NCBI RefSeq assembly: GCF_014042165.1
Contig: NZ_JACDZE010000001.1
Span: 1,076,595-1,140,594, forward strand
DNA length: 64,000 nt
Reading direction: 5' to 3'
Origin: Moheibacter lacus
GTDB lineage: Bacteria; Bacteroidota; Bacteroidia; Flavobacteriales; Weeksellaceae
Shown here piece by piece: positions 32,231 to 40,245 of this stretch (position 1 is its first letter; the number at the start of each line of letters is the position of its first letter). The notes beneath the pieces were generated by a model. That model ran no database searches. It was not told the DNA's origin and was given only the letters and a program-made list of their open reading frames with translations. The position numbers were made by a program, and so were the translations under genes.

Positions 32231-33808
32231 ATGAGGAATTTTTTTAGAATTTTCATAAAAACCATTATTGTATTTCTGATTTTACATTCATTTGCTCGTG
32301 CTTCTACGCCCGAAAAATGCGATGAAATCATCAATGCAGCCATAGAAGAACGCCAGAACCGAGACTTTACCAAATCACTCGAATTGCTTTCGCAAGCAAA
32401 AAACATAGCGGAAGAAAACAATTGGCAGGAACAGCGTTTCAGAGCGATTAACAATATCGGGGCGGCTTATTATGTCATGTCGGATTTCGGGGAAGCGATT
32501 TCATACTATCTGGAAGCATACTCAATTGCAATCGAACACCTCACGTTCAAGCAGGAAATTACGGCTTTGAACAACATTGCCATTCTGTATTTTGACGAAG
32601 GCGATTTCAATAGAGCGGAAGAATATTTTCAAAAAGCATACACCATCGCAAAAAATGAAAACATTGAAGCTAAAATCCCTTTATATGCCGTAAATCTTGG
32701 GAATTCGCTCAACCGTCAAAAAAGATATGAGGAAGCACTGAATTACTATGAAGAAGCAATTTCTTCAGCCGGGGAGGACAAAATTGTTTTAACACACGCT
32801 TTTCTTGGAAAAGGCGAAATCTTCTTTTTACAAAAAAAATATACAGAAGCTGAAACCGTCCTCAATGAACTTTCCAAAAAAACTTCTGAAATAGCACTCA
32901 GGCAAGTACATATCACAAGTCTGACCATGCTTTCTCAAATCTATCAACAAAAAGGGCTTTGGAGAGAATCTTTAAATTATGCGTTGGAAGCCCAACGAAA
33001 AAGTTTATCGCTGGAACAGAAAATCCAAAGCTACGAACAGCTTTTTTCGATTTATAAACATCAGAACGACCTGGACAATTCTATTCTTTATAAAGATTCG
33101 GTTATTTGGGCAAAAGACAGTTTGAATGTGCTGAAAAACAGTGCTTTGTTTGAAAATAACAAAGTGAAATTTGAAATTCAGAATTACCAGAAAGAACTTT
33201 CAGAAAGTCAGCAAAAATTAGAATCGGAAAGAAAAATCTTTCTGACAACAATCGCTTTAAGTTCGGTTGCTTTAATTCTTCTGATTTGGGCTTTGTGGAA
33301 CAATTCAATCAAATACAAACAGAAAAAAATCATTTCGGAACGTAATCAGAAAATTATCCAATTGGAATTGGAAAAGGAAATTGAATCCAAAAACCGAAAA
33401 CTGACCGCAAAAGCGATTCATCTTTCTTCCAAAAACGAATTGATTCAAGATTTGATTGATACGTTTTCCAACGAACCGGAAATTTTACAATCCGCTTCCG
33501 TCCGCGGAAAAATAAATTCTATTCAAAATCATTTGAAAAAAGAAAACGAACTGGATGATTTTTTTACGCATTTCGAAGAAGCCAATCATGGATTCATTTC
33601 TTCAGTCAAATCCAGTCATCCTGATTTGAATTCAAATGACCTTCGATTCATCGCTTACATCTACATGGATCTCAGTATCAAAGAAATTTCTTCACTTTTG
33701 AACATCACGATGGATGCTTGTCGCAAAAGAAAAGAGAGAATCAGCCGGAAAATGGGAATTGAAGATACTTCTTTGTTATACAATCACTTACATTCTTTTG
33801 TAAAATAG
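32231..33808 (+). CDS. TPR - transmembrane - LuxR-like HTH regulator, copy 2
   Basis: A 525-residue paralogue of the 27960 gene. The signal peptide (residues 1-24, ending ARA) precedes TPRs that align closely with copy 1 (FRAINNIGAAYYVMSDFGEA, ITALNNIAILYFDEGDFNRA). The juxtamembrane stretch FEIQNYQKELSESQQKLESE is nearly the same as in copy 1. The transmembrane helix is at about 336-358 and the HTH at about 464-508 (SIKEISSLLNITMDACRKRK). The coiled coil after the membrane is shorter than in copy 1. It is followed by its own propeller gene at 33911 with two to three GTCCGATTA-like repeats between them. Confidence 0.82.
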   Translation: MRNFFRIFIKTIIVFLILHSFARASTPEKCDEIINAAIEERQNRDFTKSLELLSQAKNIAEENNWQEQRFRAINNIGAAYYVMSDFGEAISYYLEAYSIAIEHLTFKQEITALNNIAILYFDEGDFNRAEEYFQKAYTIAKNENIEAKIPLYAVNLGNSLNRQKRYEEALNYYEEAISSAGEDKIVLTHAFLGKGEIFFLQKKYTEAETVLNELSKKTSEIALRQVHITSLTMLSQIYQQKGLWRESLNYALEAQRKSLSLEQKIQSYEQLFSIYKHQNDLDNSILYKDSVIWAKDSLNVLKNSALFENNKVKFEIQNYQKELSESQQKLESERKIFLTTIALSSVALILLIWALWNNSIKYKQKKIISERNQKIIQLELEKEIESKNRKLTAKAIHLSSKNELIQDLIDTFSNEPEILQSASVRGKINSIQNHLKKENELDDFFTHFEEANHGFISSVKSSHPDLNSNDLRFIAYIYMDLSIKEISSLLNITMDACRKRKERISRKMGIEDTSLLYNHLHSFVK

Positions 33809-33809
33809 C

Positions 33810-33854
33810 GTCCGATTATATTTAGAGGATGTCCGATTAATTCGTGTCTGATTT
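33810..33854 (+). promoter_or_regulatory. Direct repeats GTCCGATTA, candidate operator
   Basis: GTCCGATTA occurs at 33810-33818 and 33831-33839, 21 bp apart (two helical turns). A related GTCTGATTT is at 33846-33854. They lie between regulator copy 2 and its propeller gene. TCCGATTTT also occurs at 36321, before the FG-GAP gene. Confidence 0.4.
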
Positions 33855-33910
33855 TTTGTGCTGAAATTCATTTTTCGGAACATTGAACTATCAATCACAA
33901 AAAGAAAGAT

Positions 33911-36205
33911 ATGAAGAGACATTTTATTTTATTTTTCATTGTTGCGCTTTATGGTCTTACAAACCTGAAAGCCCAATTTGAAACCAGCGGTACAGAAGAT
34001 TTCGGTAGATTATTTGACATTACCTATGATTTAAATGTGGAAGACAAACTTTACGCTTCCACCTTGAAAAACCATTTATTGGTTTCGTACGACAAAGGAG
34101 AAAATTGGGAAATTCTTTTTTCGTTTCCCATTACGGAAGCCATCGAAATTCATGATCTGAAACAAATGGGAGACAATACCTTGAGTTTCATTATGTATAA
34201 TTTAGATTCTAATAACAATAAATTGGTCTTTTATGACATGGAAACCAATGAGTTGACAAAAGAAATTTATCCTCCGTATGAAGCAGATTTTAATCGGATC
34301 AAATCCTATTCTGTTTATGGGCCCAATCCCAATATCATTCTTTTACATGCTAGTTTTGACTGGGAAAACACAGAGAAAGTATTTTACACAACCGATGGCG
34401 GAGAAAACTGGTCGGAAGTTTATGATCATGCACAAAACAATGGCGTTACGGTTAACAATGCTGTCATCAGTCCGTTTGATCCCGATAAACTATTTTTAGC
34501 AAGAGGTGTCGGGAATTTTGAAGAAGATGGCGGATTGTGGGTTTCGGAAAATGCCGGAGCTGACTGGACGGAAGTGATCAGTGGAGCCAATTTTGACGCA
34601 ATTGAATTCAATGCCATGAACCCGCAAGATATTTTGGTGGGAACCAGCATGAATTTCAACGAACAAACTCAAAATGTTTTCCGTTCTTCTGACGGTGGAA
34701 ACACTTGGGTAGAAATGCCGATTTCCTGGACAGACGGAGTGTTGAATCATATCAACATCATCAAATTCAATCCATTTAATTTTGACAATATCATCGTTTT
34801 AGAAGAAAACGAAATCGTAATTTCTCAAGACAGAGGAAATACGTGGGAAAACTATCCTTATACCAATGATGATCCGTTTGAATACTATGCAGGACTCAAT
34901 ATGAGTTTCAATCCTTTTGTAGAAGACGAACTGATCATCACCGGAAATTTTTATCCGTTTTATTCCAACGATGGAGCTGTTACGCTTTCTCAGATGAAAA
35001 ATCCTTATTTTGAAGTGACGGGCAGTTTGGATGTTTTCTCACAAGATGCACAACACCTTTATTATGGTGTTCAAGGTGGATACATTCATCTCAACCTTAC
35101 AACGATGGAACAACAAAGCACGGAAATCCCACCGATTGGAAGTTATTCTGTTTCGTCGGCCGATAAAATTTTTGCTGATCAAAATGTGGAAGGAAGGGTT
35201 TACAATTTCAAAGGTGGTTTCATGGGAGCTGAAGTAACGCTCAGTGAAGACCATGGTCAAACGAAACTAACGTTGATGAATACATTTATGAATTATCTAG
35301 ATGTTGCAGTTTCCGATCCAAATGATGTTAATTTGATCTGGGTTGCGGTTTCTGACATAGTTACTGAAAATGAATTGTATAAAATAGACGTTTCCAATCA
35401 GGAGAACATCAGCAGTACGATGATGAATTTACCACAGCCCGGCGCCTTGAGTGGTTTATACATCAACCCTTCAAACAGTCAGGAAATGATAGCGGCAATT
35501 GGTGCAGGCATATTCAAATCGATGGATGGCGCCAACACTTGGACGTCTTGGGGAAGCGGGCTGGAAATGTCTTTAGACCCTTCAGTAGATGTAATTCTTA
35601 AATTTACTCAAAACCCGGCAAACCCTAATATTTTTTCCATTGCCACCAGTCAGGGGATTTTTGTATCAACGGATGCCGGAGAGAATTGGGTCAAAAAATA
35701 CGACGGAGTCATCCAAAACGTTTCACTTTCTGCTTATAACGAAAATCACATAGTAGGCGTGATTCAAACTTCAGAATTTACAAGCCCCAAAATAATTTTC
35801 TCAACTGATCTTGGAGAATCTTGGGAAGAAATCACAAGCGAAGAGCTATTTGATGTAGCTACTTACAAAAGCACCGTTCGGTTTTTGGAAGACTCGGCAG
35901 AAATTTATTTGGGAACTTTTGATTTGGGATTAATTAAAATAACCGTTGATTTGGAAACCATGGATGTCAGCGAACCTGAATTCATCTCACACAACACGAT
36001 TTATCCCAATCCAACCCGTGATTTCTTAAACATACAAATCCGTGAAGAAATAAATTCTGTTGAAATATATTCCCTTTCCGGACAGAGACTAATGATTTCT
36101 TCTGGTTCTAAAATAAATGTTTCGCATTTAAATAAAGGGATTTACATCATTCAAATTCATTCAAAAAACGGAAAAACAGAAAGTCAAAAGTTCATAATAA
36201 ATTAA
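33911..36205 (+). CDS. T9SS-exported Asp-box beta-propeller protein, copy 2
   Basis: A 764-residue paralogue of the 29784 gene. The signal peptide ends LKAQ. The first mature residues mirror copy 1 (EDFGRLFDITYDLNVEDKLY against NEYGRIFGVTYDKTTENKLY). Asp-box motifs include SYDKGENW, TTDGGENW, SENAGADW, SSDGGNTW, SQDRGNTW, SMDGANTW and STDAGENW. The C-terminus is a type A sorting domain (YPNPTRDFLNIQI, INVSHLNKGIYIIQI, QKFIIN). As for copy 1, no catalytic site is recognised. A strong terminator follows. Confidence 0.85.
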   Translation: MKRHFILFFIVALYGLTNLKAQFETSGTEDFGRLFDITYDLNVEDKLYASTLKNHLLVSYDKGENWEILFSFPITEAIEIHDLKQMGDNTLSFIMYNLDSNNNKLVFYDMETNELTKEIYPPYEADFNRIKSYSVYGPNPNIILLHASFDWENTEKVFYTTDGGENWSEVYDHAQNNGVTVNNAVISPFDPDKLFLARGVGNFEEDGGLWVSENAGADWTEVISGANFDAIEFNAMNPQDILVGTSMNFNEQTQNVFRSSDGGNTWVEMPISWTDGVLNHINIIKFNPFNFDNIIVLEENEIVISQDRGNTWENYPYTNDDPFEYYAGLNMSFNPFVEDELIITGNFYPFYSNDGAVTLSQMKNPYFEVTGSLDVFSQDAQHLYYGVQGGYIHLNLTTMEQQSTEIPPIGSYSVSSADKIFADQNVEGRVYNFKGGFMGAEVTLSEDHGQTKLTLMNTFMNYLDVAVSDPNDVNLIWVAVSDIVTENELYKIDVSNQENISSTMMNLPQPGALSGLYINPSNSQEMIAAIGAGIFKSMDGANTWTSWGSGLEMSLDPSVDVILKFTQNPANPNIFSIATSQGIFVSTDAGENWVKKYDGVIQNVSLSAYNENHIVGVIQTSEFTSPKIIFSTDLGESWEEITSEELFDVATYKSTVRFLEDSAEIYLGTFDLGLIKITVDLETMDVSEPEFISHNTIYPNPTRDFLNIQIREEINSVEIYSLSGQRLMISSGSKINVSHLNKGIYIIQIHSKNGKTESQKFIIN

Positions 36206-36221
36206 TGTGTGTTAAACTGAT

Positions 36222-36260
36222 AAGTCCTGAAAATTAAAATTTCAGGGCTTATTTTAATTT
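36222..36260 (+). terminator. Terminator after propeller copy 2
   Basis: Arms AAGTCCTGAAA (36222-36232) and TTTCAGGGCTT (36240-36250) pair over 11 bp with one G-U, followed by a T/A-rich tail. Confidence 0.82.
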
Positions 36261-36368
36261 TATAATTCACTCATTTTTAAACAAATAAATCAGTTGTCAC
36301 AAAATGTCTTGTATCATTTTTCCGATTTTAAAAATATATTTTTCAAATTCACCATTCAAAAAAAACAC

Positions 36369-37853
36369 ATGATGAAACAATTTTTACAACCTTTCAAAAC
36401 TCTCATAACCTTATTATTTTTCGGTATCATGTTTACCGGAAACGCACAATTTGAAGAACAGGCAAAATTAGTCGGCGATTTCAGGGAATCCCGTGCCGAG
36501 TTCGGTACTTCAGTTGATTTCAATGATGATTTCATCGCTGTGGGTGCATCGAGAGAGTCTATCGCCGCAGGAGCAGTTTACATTTACAAAACACAAGGCG
36601 AAAACATCGAATTCCATCAAAAACTGACGGCTTTTGATGCAGCGGAAGGAGCCGAATTCGGTGGAATTGTCCGGTTTATGGATGATTATCTGGTTGTTGC
36701 ATCAGGAAGAGCTAATGTAGAAGAAGCCTGGATGGCGGGTGCACTTTACATTTATAAATTGGATGCCAATGACGAATGGACTTTCCACGCAAAATTGGTC
36801 GCTTCTGATTATCAGGATACGGCCTTGCTGGGAGCAAATCCTACTTGTCTGGACACAAACGGGAACATCCTCGCAGTCGGTGCGATGGCTTATGACAATT
36901 GGACGGGTGCAGTCTATATTTTTGAAAATAATGACGGCGTATGGACTGAAACTCAAAAAGTAGAAGTGCCTGATGGAGTACAAAATGAAAATTTCGGCAT
37001 TGGAGTTTCAATCTCTGATGATTATTTAATCGTGGGAGCAAGCGGTGCCAATAATGGTCAAGGAAAAGCCTACGTTTTCAAGAAAAATGCAAACAATGCT
37101 TGGGAATTAGAACAGGTTGTGATGGCTTCCGATGCTCAGAATAATATTTATTTCGGTACCTCTGTGAGCGTGGACGGAAACCAATTTGTGGTAGGAGCTT
37201 ATGCAGAAGGGGCTATGTCAAGTGACGTTCCGGCTGCTTATGTTTTTGAACAGAATGTTTCCGGACAGTGGGATGAAGTTCAGAGAATTGCAAGCCATGA
37301 ATCCGGCGAAGACACTTACTTTGGCTGGCATTGTGAGATGAAAGACGATATGCTTTTTGTCGCTGCACCTCACGTTTTCGGGTTGGAAGAATCACGTGTG
37401 AACGTTTACAAAAAAAATGAAAATGGCAGTTGGGATGAATTTTTTACGGTGACACCATCCGATAATTTCAATGCTTTTTTCGGTTGGCATTTTGCTTACC
37501 ATGGTGATAAACTTTTAGTGGGCGCTCCGAGAAATGATTTTGACGAAAATGGAGAAGACGAAATGATGGATGCCGGAGCCGCTTTTATGTTTAAACAAAC
37601 CAATTTAGGTTTTGAAGAAATGAATGCAAATCAAAATTCAATTTCTGTTTATCCAAATCCGGTTGAAAATCAATTGAATATTGTAAGCAAAGAAGAAATC
37701 AAATCCGTAGAAATTTATAGTTTATCAGGACAGAAAATTAGTTCTAAAAAACAAAATTCTGTAAACGTATCTCATTTGCCAAAAGGAACTTACATCATTA
37801 AAACAACCACAATTTCCGGAAAAGTAAATACTCAAAAGTTCATTAAAATTTAA
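36369..37853 (+). CDS. T9SS-exported FG-GAP-type propeller protein
   Basis: A 494-residue protein from the ATG at 36369, whose signal peptide ends GNAQ; the upstream in-frame ATG at 36294 is rejected because it precedes 25 non-signal residues. It contains about six FG-GAP-like blades, each with a pattern such as FGTSVDFNDDFIAVGASRES or FGIGVSISDDYLIVGASGAN followed by GAVYIYK or KAYVFKK. This is an integrin-alpha-like propeller. The C-terminal type A sorting domain (VYPNPVENQLNIV, HLPKGTYIIKT, QKFIKI) closely resembles those of the two Asp-box proteins upstream. A terminator follows. Confidence 0.85.
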   Translation: MMKQFLQPFKTLITLLFFGIMFTGNAQFEEQAKLVGDFRESRAEFGTSVDFNDDFIAVGASRESIAAGAVYIYKTQGENIEFHQKLTAFDAAEGAEFGGIVRFMDDYLVVASGRANVEEAWMAGALYIYKLDANDEWTFHAKLVASDYQDTALLGANPTCLDTNGNILAVGAMAYDNWTGAVYIFENNDGVWTETQKVEVPDGVQNENFGIGVSISDDYLIVGASGANNGQGKAYVFKKNANNAWELEQVVMASDAQNNIYFGTSVSVDGNQFVVGAYAEGAMSSDVPAAYVFEQNVSGQWDEVQRIASHESGEDTYFGWHCEMKDDMLFVAAPHVFGLEESRVNVYKKNENGSWDEFFTVTPSDNFNAFFGWHFAYHGDKLLVGAPRNDFDENGEDEMMDAGAAFMFKQTNLGFEEMNANQNSISVYPNPVENQLNIVSKEEIKSVEIYSLSGQKISSKKQNSVNVSHLPKGTYIIKTTTISGKVNTQKFIKI

Positions 37854-37869
37854 ATAAACTATAGAGAAG

Positions 37870-37904
37870 CTTTGACAAAGTTCAGAACTTTGTCAAAGTT
37901 TTTT
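37870..37904. terminator. Bidirectional terminator, second copy of the TTTGACAAA hairpin
   Basis: Arms CTTTGACAAAGTT (37870-37882) and AACTTTGTCAAAG (37886-37898) form a perfect 13-bp stem with a CAG loop, followed by six T. It lies between convergent genes and shares its arms with the repeat at 8443. Confidence 0.85.
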
Positions 37905-38694
37905 ACAATTCAATTTCTACATAAAAACCTTCATGTCCACGGACGTTCCAAACTGTTCCGTCTTCAAAAATCCAGTATTGACCTTTGATTCCTGTTAGAA
38001 CTCCTTCAAATTCCCGCTGTTTTTTTAGGTTAAGCGATTTGACTTTTTTAGGAAATTCCAAAACCGGATATTCAAACGTATAAACGGAATCATCAGACAA
38101 ATAAAATTTTGATTCCTCCTCCGGAATATACATTTTAAACAAATCTTTTTGTTGGATCAAATCCAATTCTGGCACATCGTTTTTCAGCATTTTCTGCCAA
38201 TTGGTTTTATCAGAAGCATGGTTTTTTAAGGCAACTTCTATCATTCCGGCTTCGTATCTGTTATCCGTTTTGGCGAAAATCGTTGCATAAGAAGCGCCTT
38301 GATCGATCCATCTTGTTGGAATCTGAGCCGCACGCGTGACACCGACTTTTAAATCGGAAGAAACCGCCAAATAAACAATATGCGGCTGCAATTCAAACTT
38401 CTTTTCCCATTCTAAATCTCTTTGTTCAATTCCCAGATGAGCCGTCGATAATTCCGGTCTGATGATGCTTTCGTTCGCTTCAGGCAAAGAGAAAAAACAG
38501 GTTTGACAATAACCCATTCTATAAATCTCTTTGTCCAATCCACAACCCAAACATTCATTGTGCAAATGTTTGATTCTGATTTTTTTCTCCAATTGTTGGT
38601 TTACATCGAGATAATCATCCTTGAAATTCAAATAATAACGGATCGGTTTTCCATTTTCTGTGATCATCTTGCGAATCTGTCCCTCAAAAGTCAT
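37903..38694 (-). CDS. DUF2797 family protein
   Basis: A 263-residue protein with the DUF2797 layout. A four-Cys zinc-finger-like cluster (CLGCG ... CQTC) lies at about residues 48-68. The middle part (VYLAVSSDLKVGVTRAAQIP, then RWIDQGASYA and a Glu in RYEAGMIEVALKNH) looks like the core of a GIY-YIG nuclease: a Tyr/Gly strand, an Arg and a Glu. Whether it cuts nucleic acid is unknown. It is divergent from the GH3 gene, with 35 bp between the two start codons. Confidence 0.82.
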   Translation of the reverse strand: MTFEGQIRKMITENGKPIRYYLNFKDDYLDVNQQLEKKIRIKHLHNECLGCGLDKEIYRMGYCQTCFFSLPEANESIIRPELSTAHLGIEQRDLEWEKKFELQPHIVYLAVSSDLKVGVTRAAQIPTRWIDQGASYATIFAKTDNRYEAGMIEVALKNHASDKTNWQKMLKNDVPELDLIQQKDLFKMYIPEEESKFYLSDDSVYTFEYPVLEFPKKVKSLNLKKQREFEGVLTGIKGQYWIFEDGTVWNVRGHEGFYVEIEL

Positions 38695-38704
38695 CGTCTT
38701 TGAT

Positions 38705-38712
38705 TATTTTTG
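38705..38712 (+). promoter_or_regulatory. -7 box of the GH3 gene
   Basis: TATTTTTG fits TAnnTTTG and ends 17 nt before the ATG at 38730. It supports that start over the in-frame ATG at 38700, which lies before the box. No TTG was found at the proper distance. Confidence 0.5.
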
Positions 38713-38729
38713 TGATTAAACTGAAATAT

Positions 38730-40244
38730 ATGCCTGCACAAGGTTTGGTAAACAAAGTTATGGAATTGCTGATGAGCAAACGCATGCGTCAGATAGAAAG
38801 TTTCATGCAGAGTCCCATCGAAACACAAGAAAACGTCTTGTTTGATATTTTATCGCACGCCCGAAATACCGAATATGGAAAGTTGTACGGTTTCAATGAT
38901 ATCAACCATTATGAAACCTTTCAAAATCAAGTACCCATCGTAACTTATGAAGAATTTGAACCTTTTATCGAAAAAGCGAGAAAAGGAGGAGAGAACATCA
39001 GTTGGCATGGGAAAATCAAATGGTTTGCCAAATCTTCCGGTACTACAAATGCCAAAAGCAAATTCATCCCGATCAGCGAAGAATCGTTAGAGAACGGTCA
39101 TTATGCAGCAGGGAAAATGATGTTTGCCTTGTATCTGAACAACCATCCGGAAACCCAAATTTTTAAAAATAAAAATCTCCGATTGGGAGGAAGTAGTGAG
39201 ATTTATCAGAAATATGAAACTTTATTTGGGGATTTATCGGCGATTTTGATCGATAACCTTCCTTTTTATGCAGAACTCCGAAACACACCCAACAAACAGA
39301 TTTCGCTGATGAGCGAATGGGAAACCAAAATGAAAGCCATTGCAGATGCGGTTATCAAAGAAGACATCGGCTGTTTGACCGGCGTTCCGTCCTGGATGTT
39401 GGTTTTGCTGAATTATGTTTTGAACCAAACCGGAAAAACCCATTTGGATGAAATTTGGACTGACTTGGAAGTGTTTTTTCATGGCGGAATCAGTTTCAAA
39501 CCCTATGAAGAAAACTACCGATTGTTGACTCAGAAACCATTGAATTTCTACGAAATTTACAATGCTTCAGAAGGTTTTTTTGGGATTCAAGACCAGAAAG
39601 ACTCAAAAGATTTGTTGTTGTTGTTGGACAATGGAATTTACTACGAATTTATTCCGATGAGTGAATTTGGAAGTTCAAATGCCAAAGCCATTCCATTACA
39701 AGAAGTAGAAATCGGAAAAAACTATGCGATGGTGATTTCGACTAATGGCGGACTTTGGCGTTATTTGATCGGTGATACCGTTAAATTTACTTCGAAATCT
39801 CCTTATCGGATTCTCGTTACGGGTCGTACCAAACATTATATCAATGCATTTGGAGAAGAATTGATAATCGAAAACGCAGAAGAAGGACTGAAACGCGCTT
39901 GTCAGAAAACCGGAGCGATCATCAAAGAATTTACAGCAGCGCCGATTTTCATGTCAGGAAATGAAAAAGGAGCGCACGAATGGTTAATTGAATTTGAAAA
40001 AAGACCGGAAAACCCAGAAGAATTCGCAGAAATATTGGACAAAACGCTTCAAGAATTGAATTCGGATTATGAAGCCAAACGCTATAAAAACATTACCTTA
40101 AACAGATTGAAATTGAATATCGCCAAAGAAAATTTATTTTTCAATTGGATGAAAGAGCGCGGGAAGCTCGGTGGACAAAATAAAGTCCCTCGACTTGCCA
40201 ATACCAGAGAATTTTTAGAGCCATTACTTCAAATGAACCAATGA
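38730..40244 (+). CDS. GH3 family acyl-adenylating protein
   Basis: A 504-residue protein of the GH3 family, whose plant members adenylate acyl acids such as jasmonate and join them to amino acids. The start MPAQGLVNKVMELLMSKRM is typical of Bacteroidota members. ATP-binding features are seen in KWFAKSSGTTNAKSKFIPIS (phosphate loop), GGISFKPYEEN and YNASEGFFGIQD, with VTGRTKHYINAFGEEL near the C-terminal domain. The bacterial substrate is not known. Its stop is followed one base later by the PEP carboxylase ATG, so the two form an operon. Confidence 0.88.
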   Translation: MPAQGLVNKVMELLMSKRMRQIESFMQSPIETQENVLFDILSHARNTEYGKLYGFNDINHYETFQNQVPIVTYEEFEPFIEKARKGGENISWHGKIKWFAKSSGTTNAKSKFIPISEESLENGHYAAGKMMFALYLNNHPETQIFKNKNLRLGGSSEIYQKYETLFGDLSAILIDNLPFYAELRNTPNKQISLMSEWETKMKAIADAVIKEDIGCLTGVPSWMLVLLNYVLNQTGKTHLDEIWTDLEVFFHGGISFKPYEENYRLLTQKPLNFYEIYNASEGFFGIQDQKDSKDLLLLLDNGIYYEFIPMSEFGSSNAKAIPLQEVEIGKNYAMVISTNGGLWRYLIGDTVKFTSKSPYRILVTGRTKHYINAFGEELIIENAEEGLKRACQKTGAIIKEFTAAPIFMSGNEKGAHEWLIEFEKRPENPEEFAEILDKTLQELNSDYEAKRYKNITLNRLKLNIAKENLFFNWMKERGKLGGQNKVPRLANTREFLEPLLQMNQ

Positions 40245-40245
40245 T

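Noticed and set aside
27960-37853. Reading the propellers as sialidases
   Set aside because: Asp-boxes are present but the sialidase catalytic Arg triad and the FRIP motif were not found; Asp-boxes alone occur in many non-enzymatic propellers.
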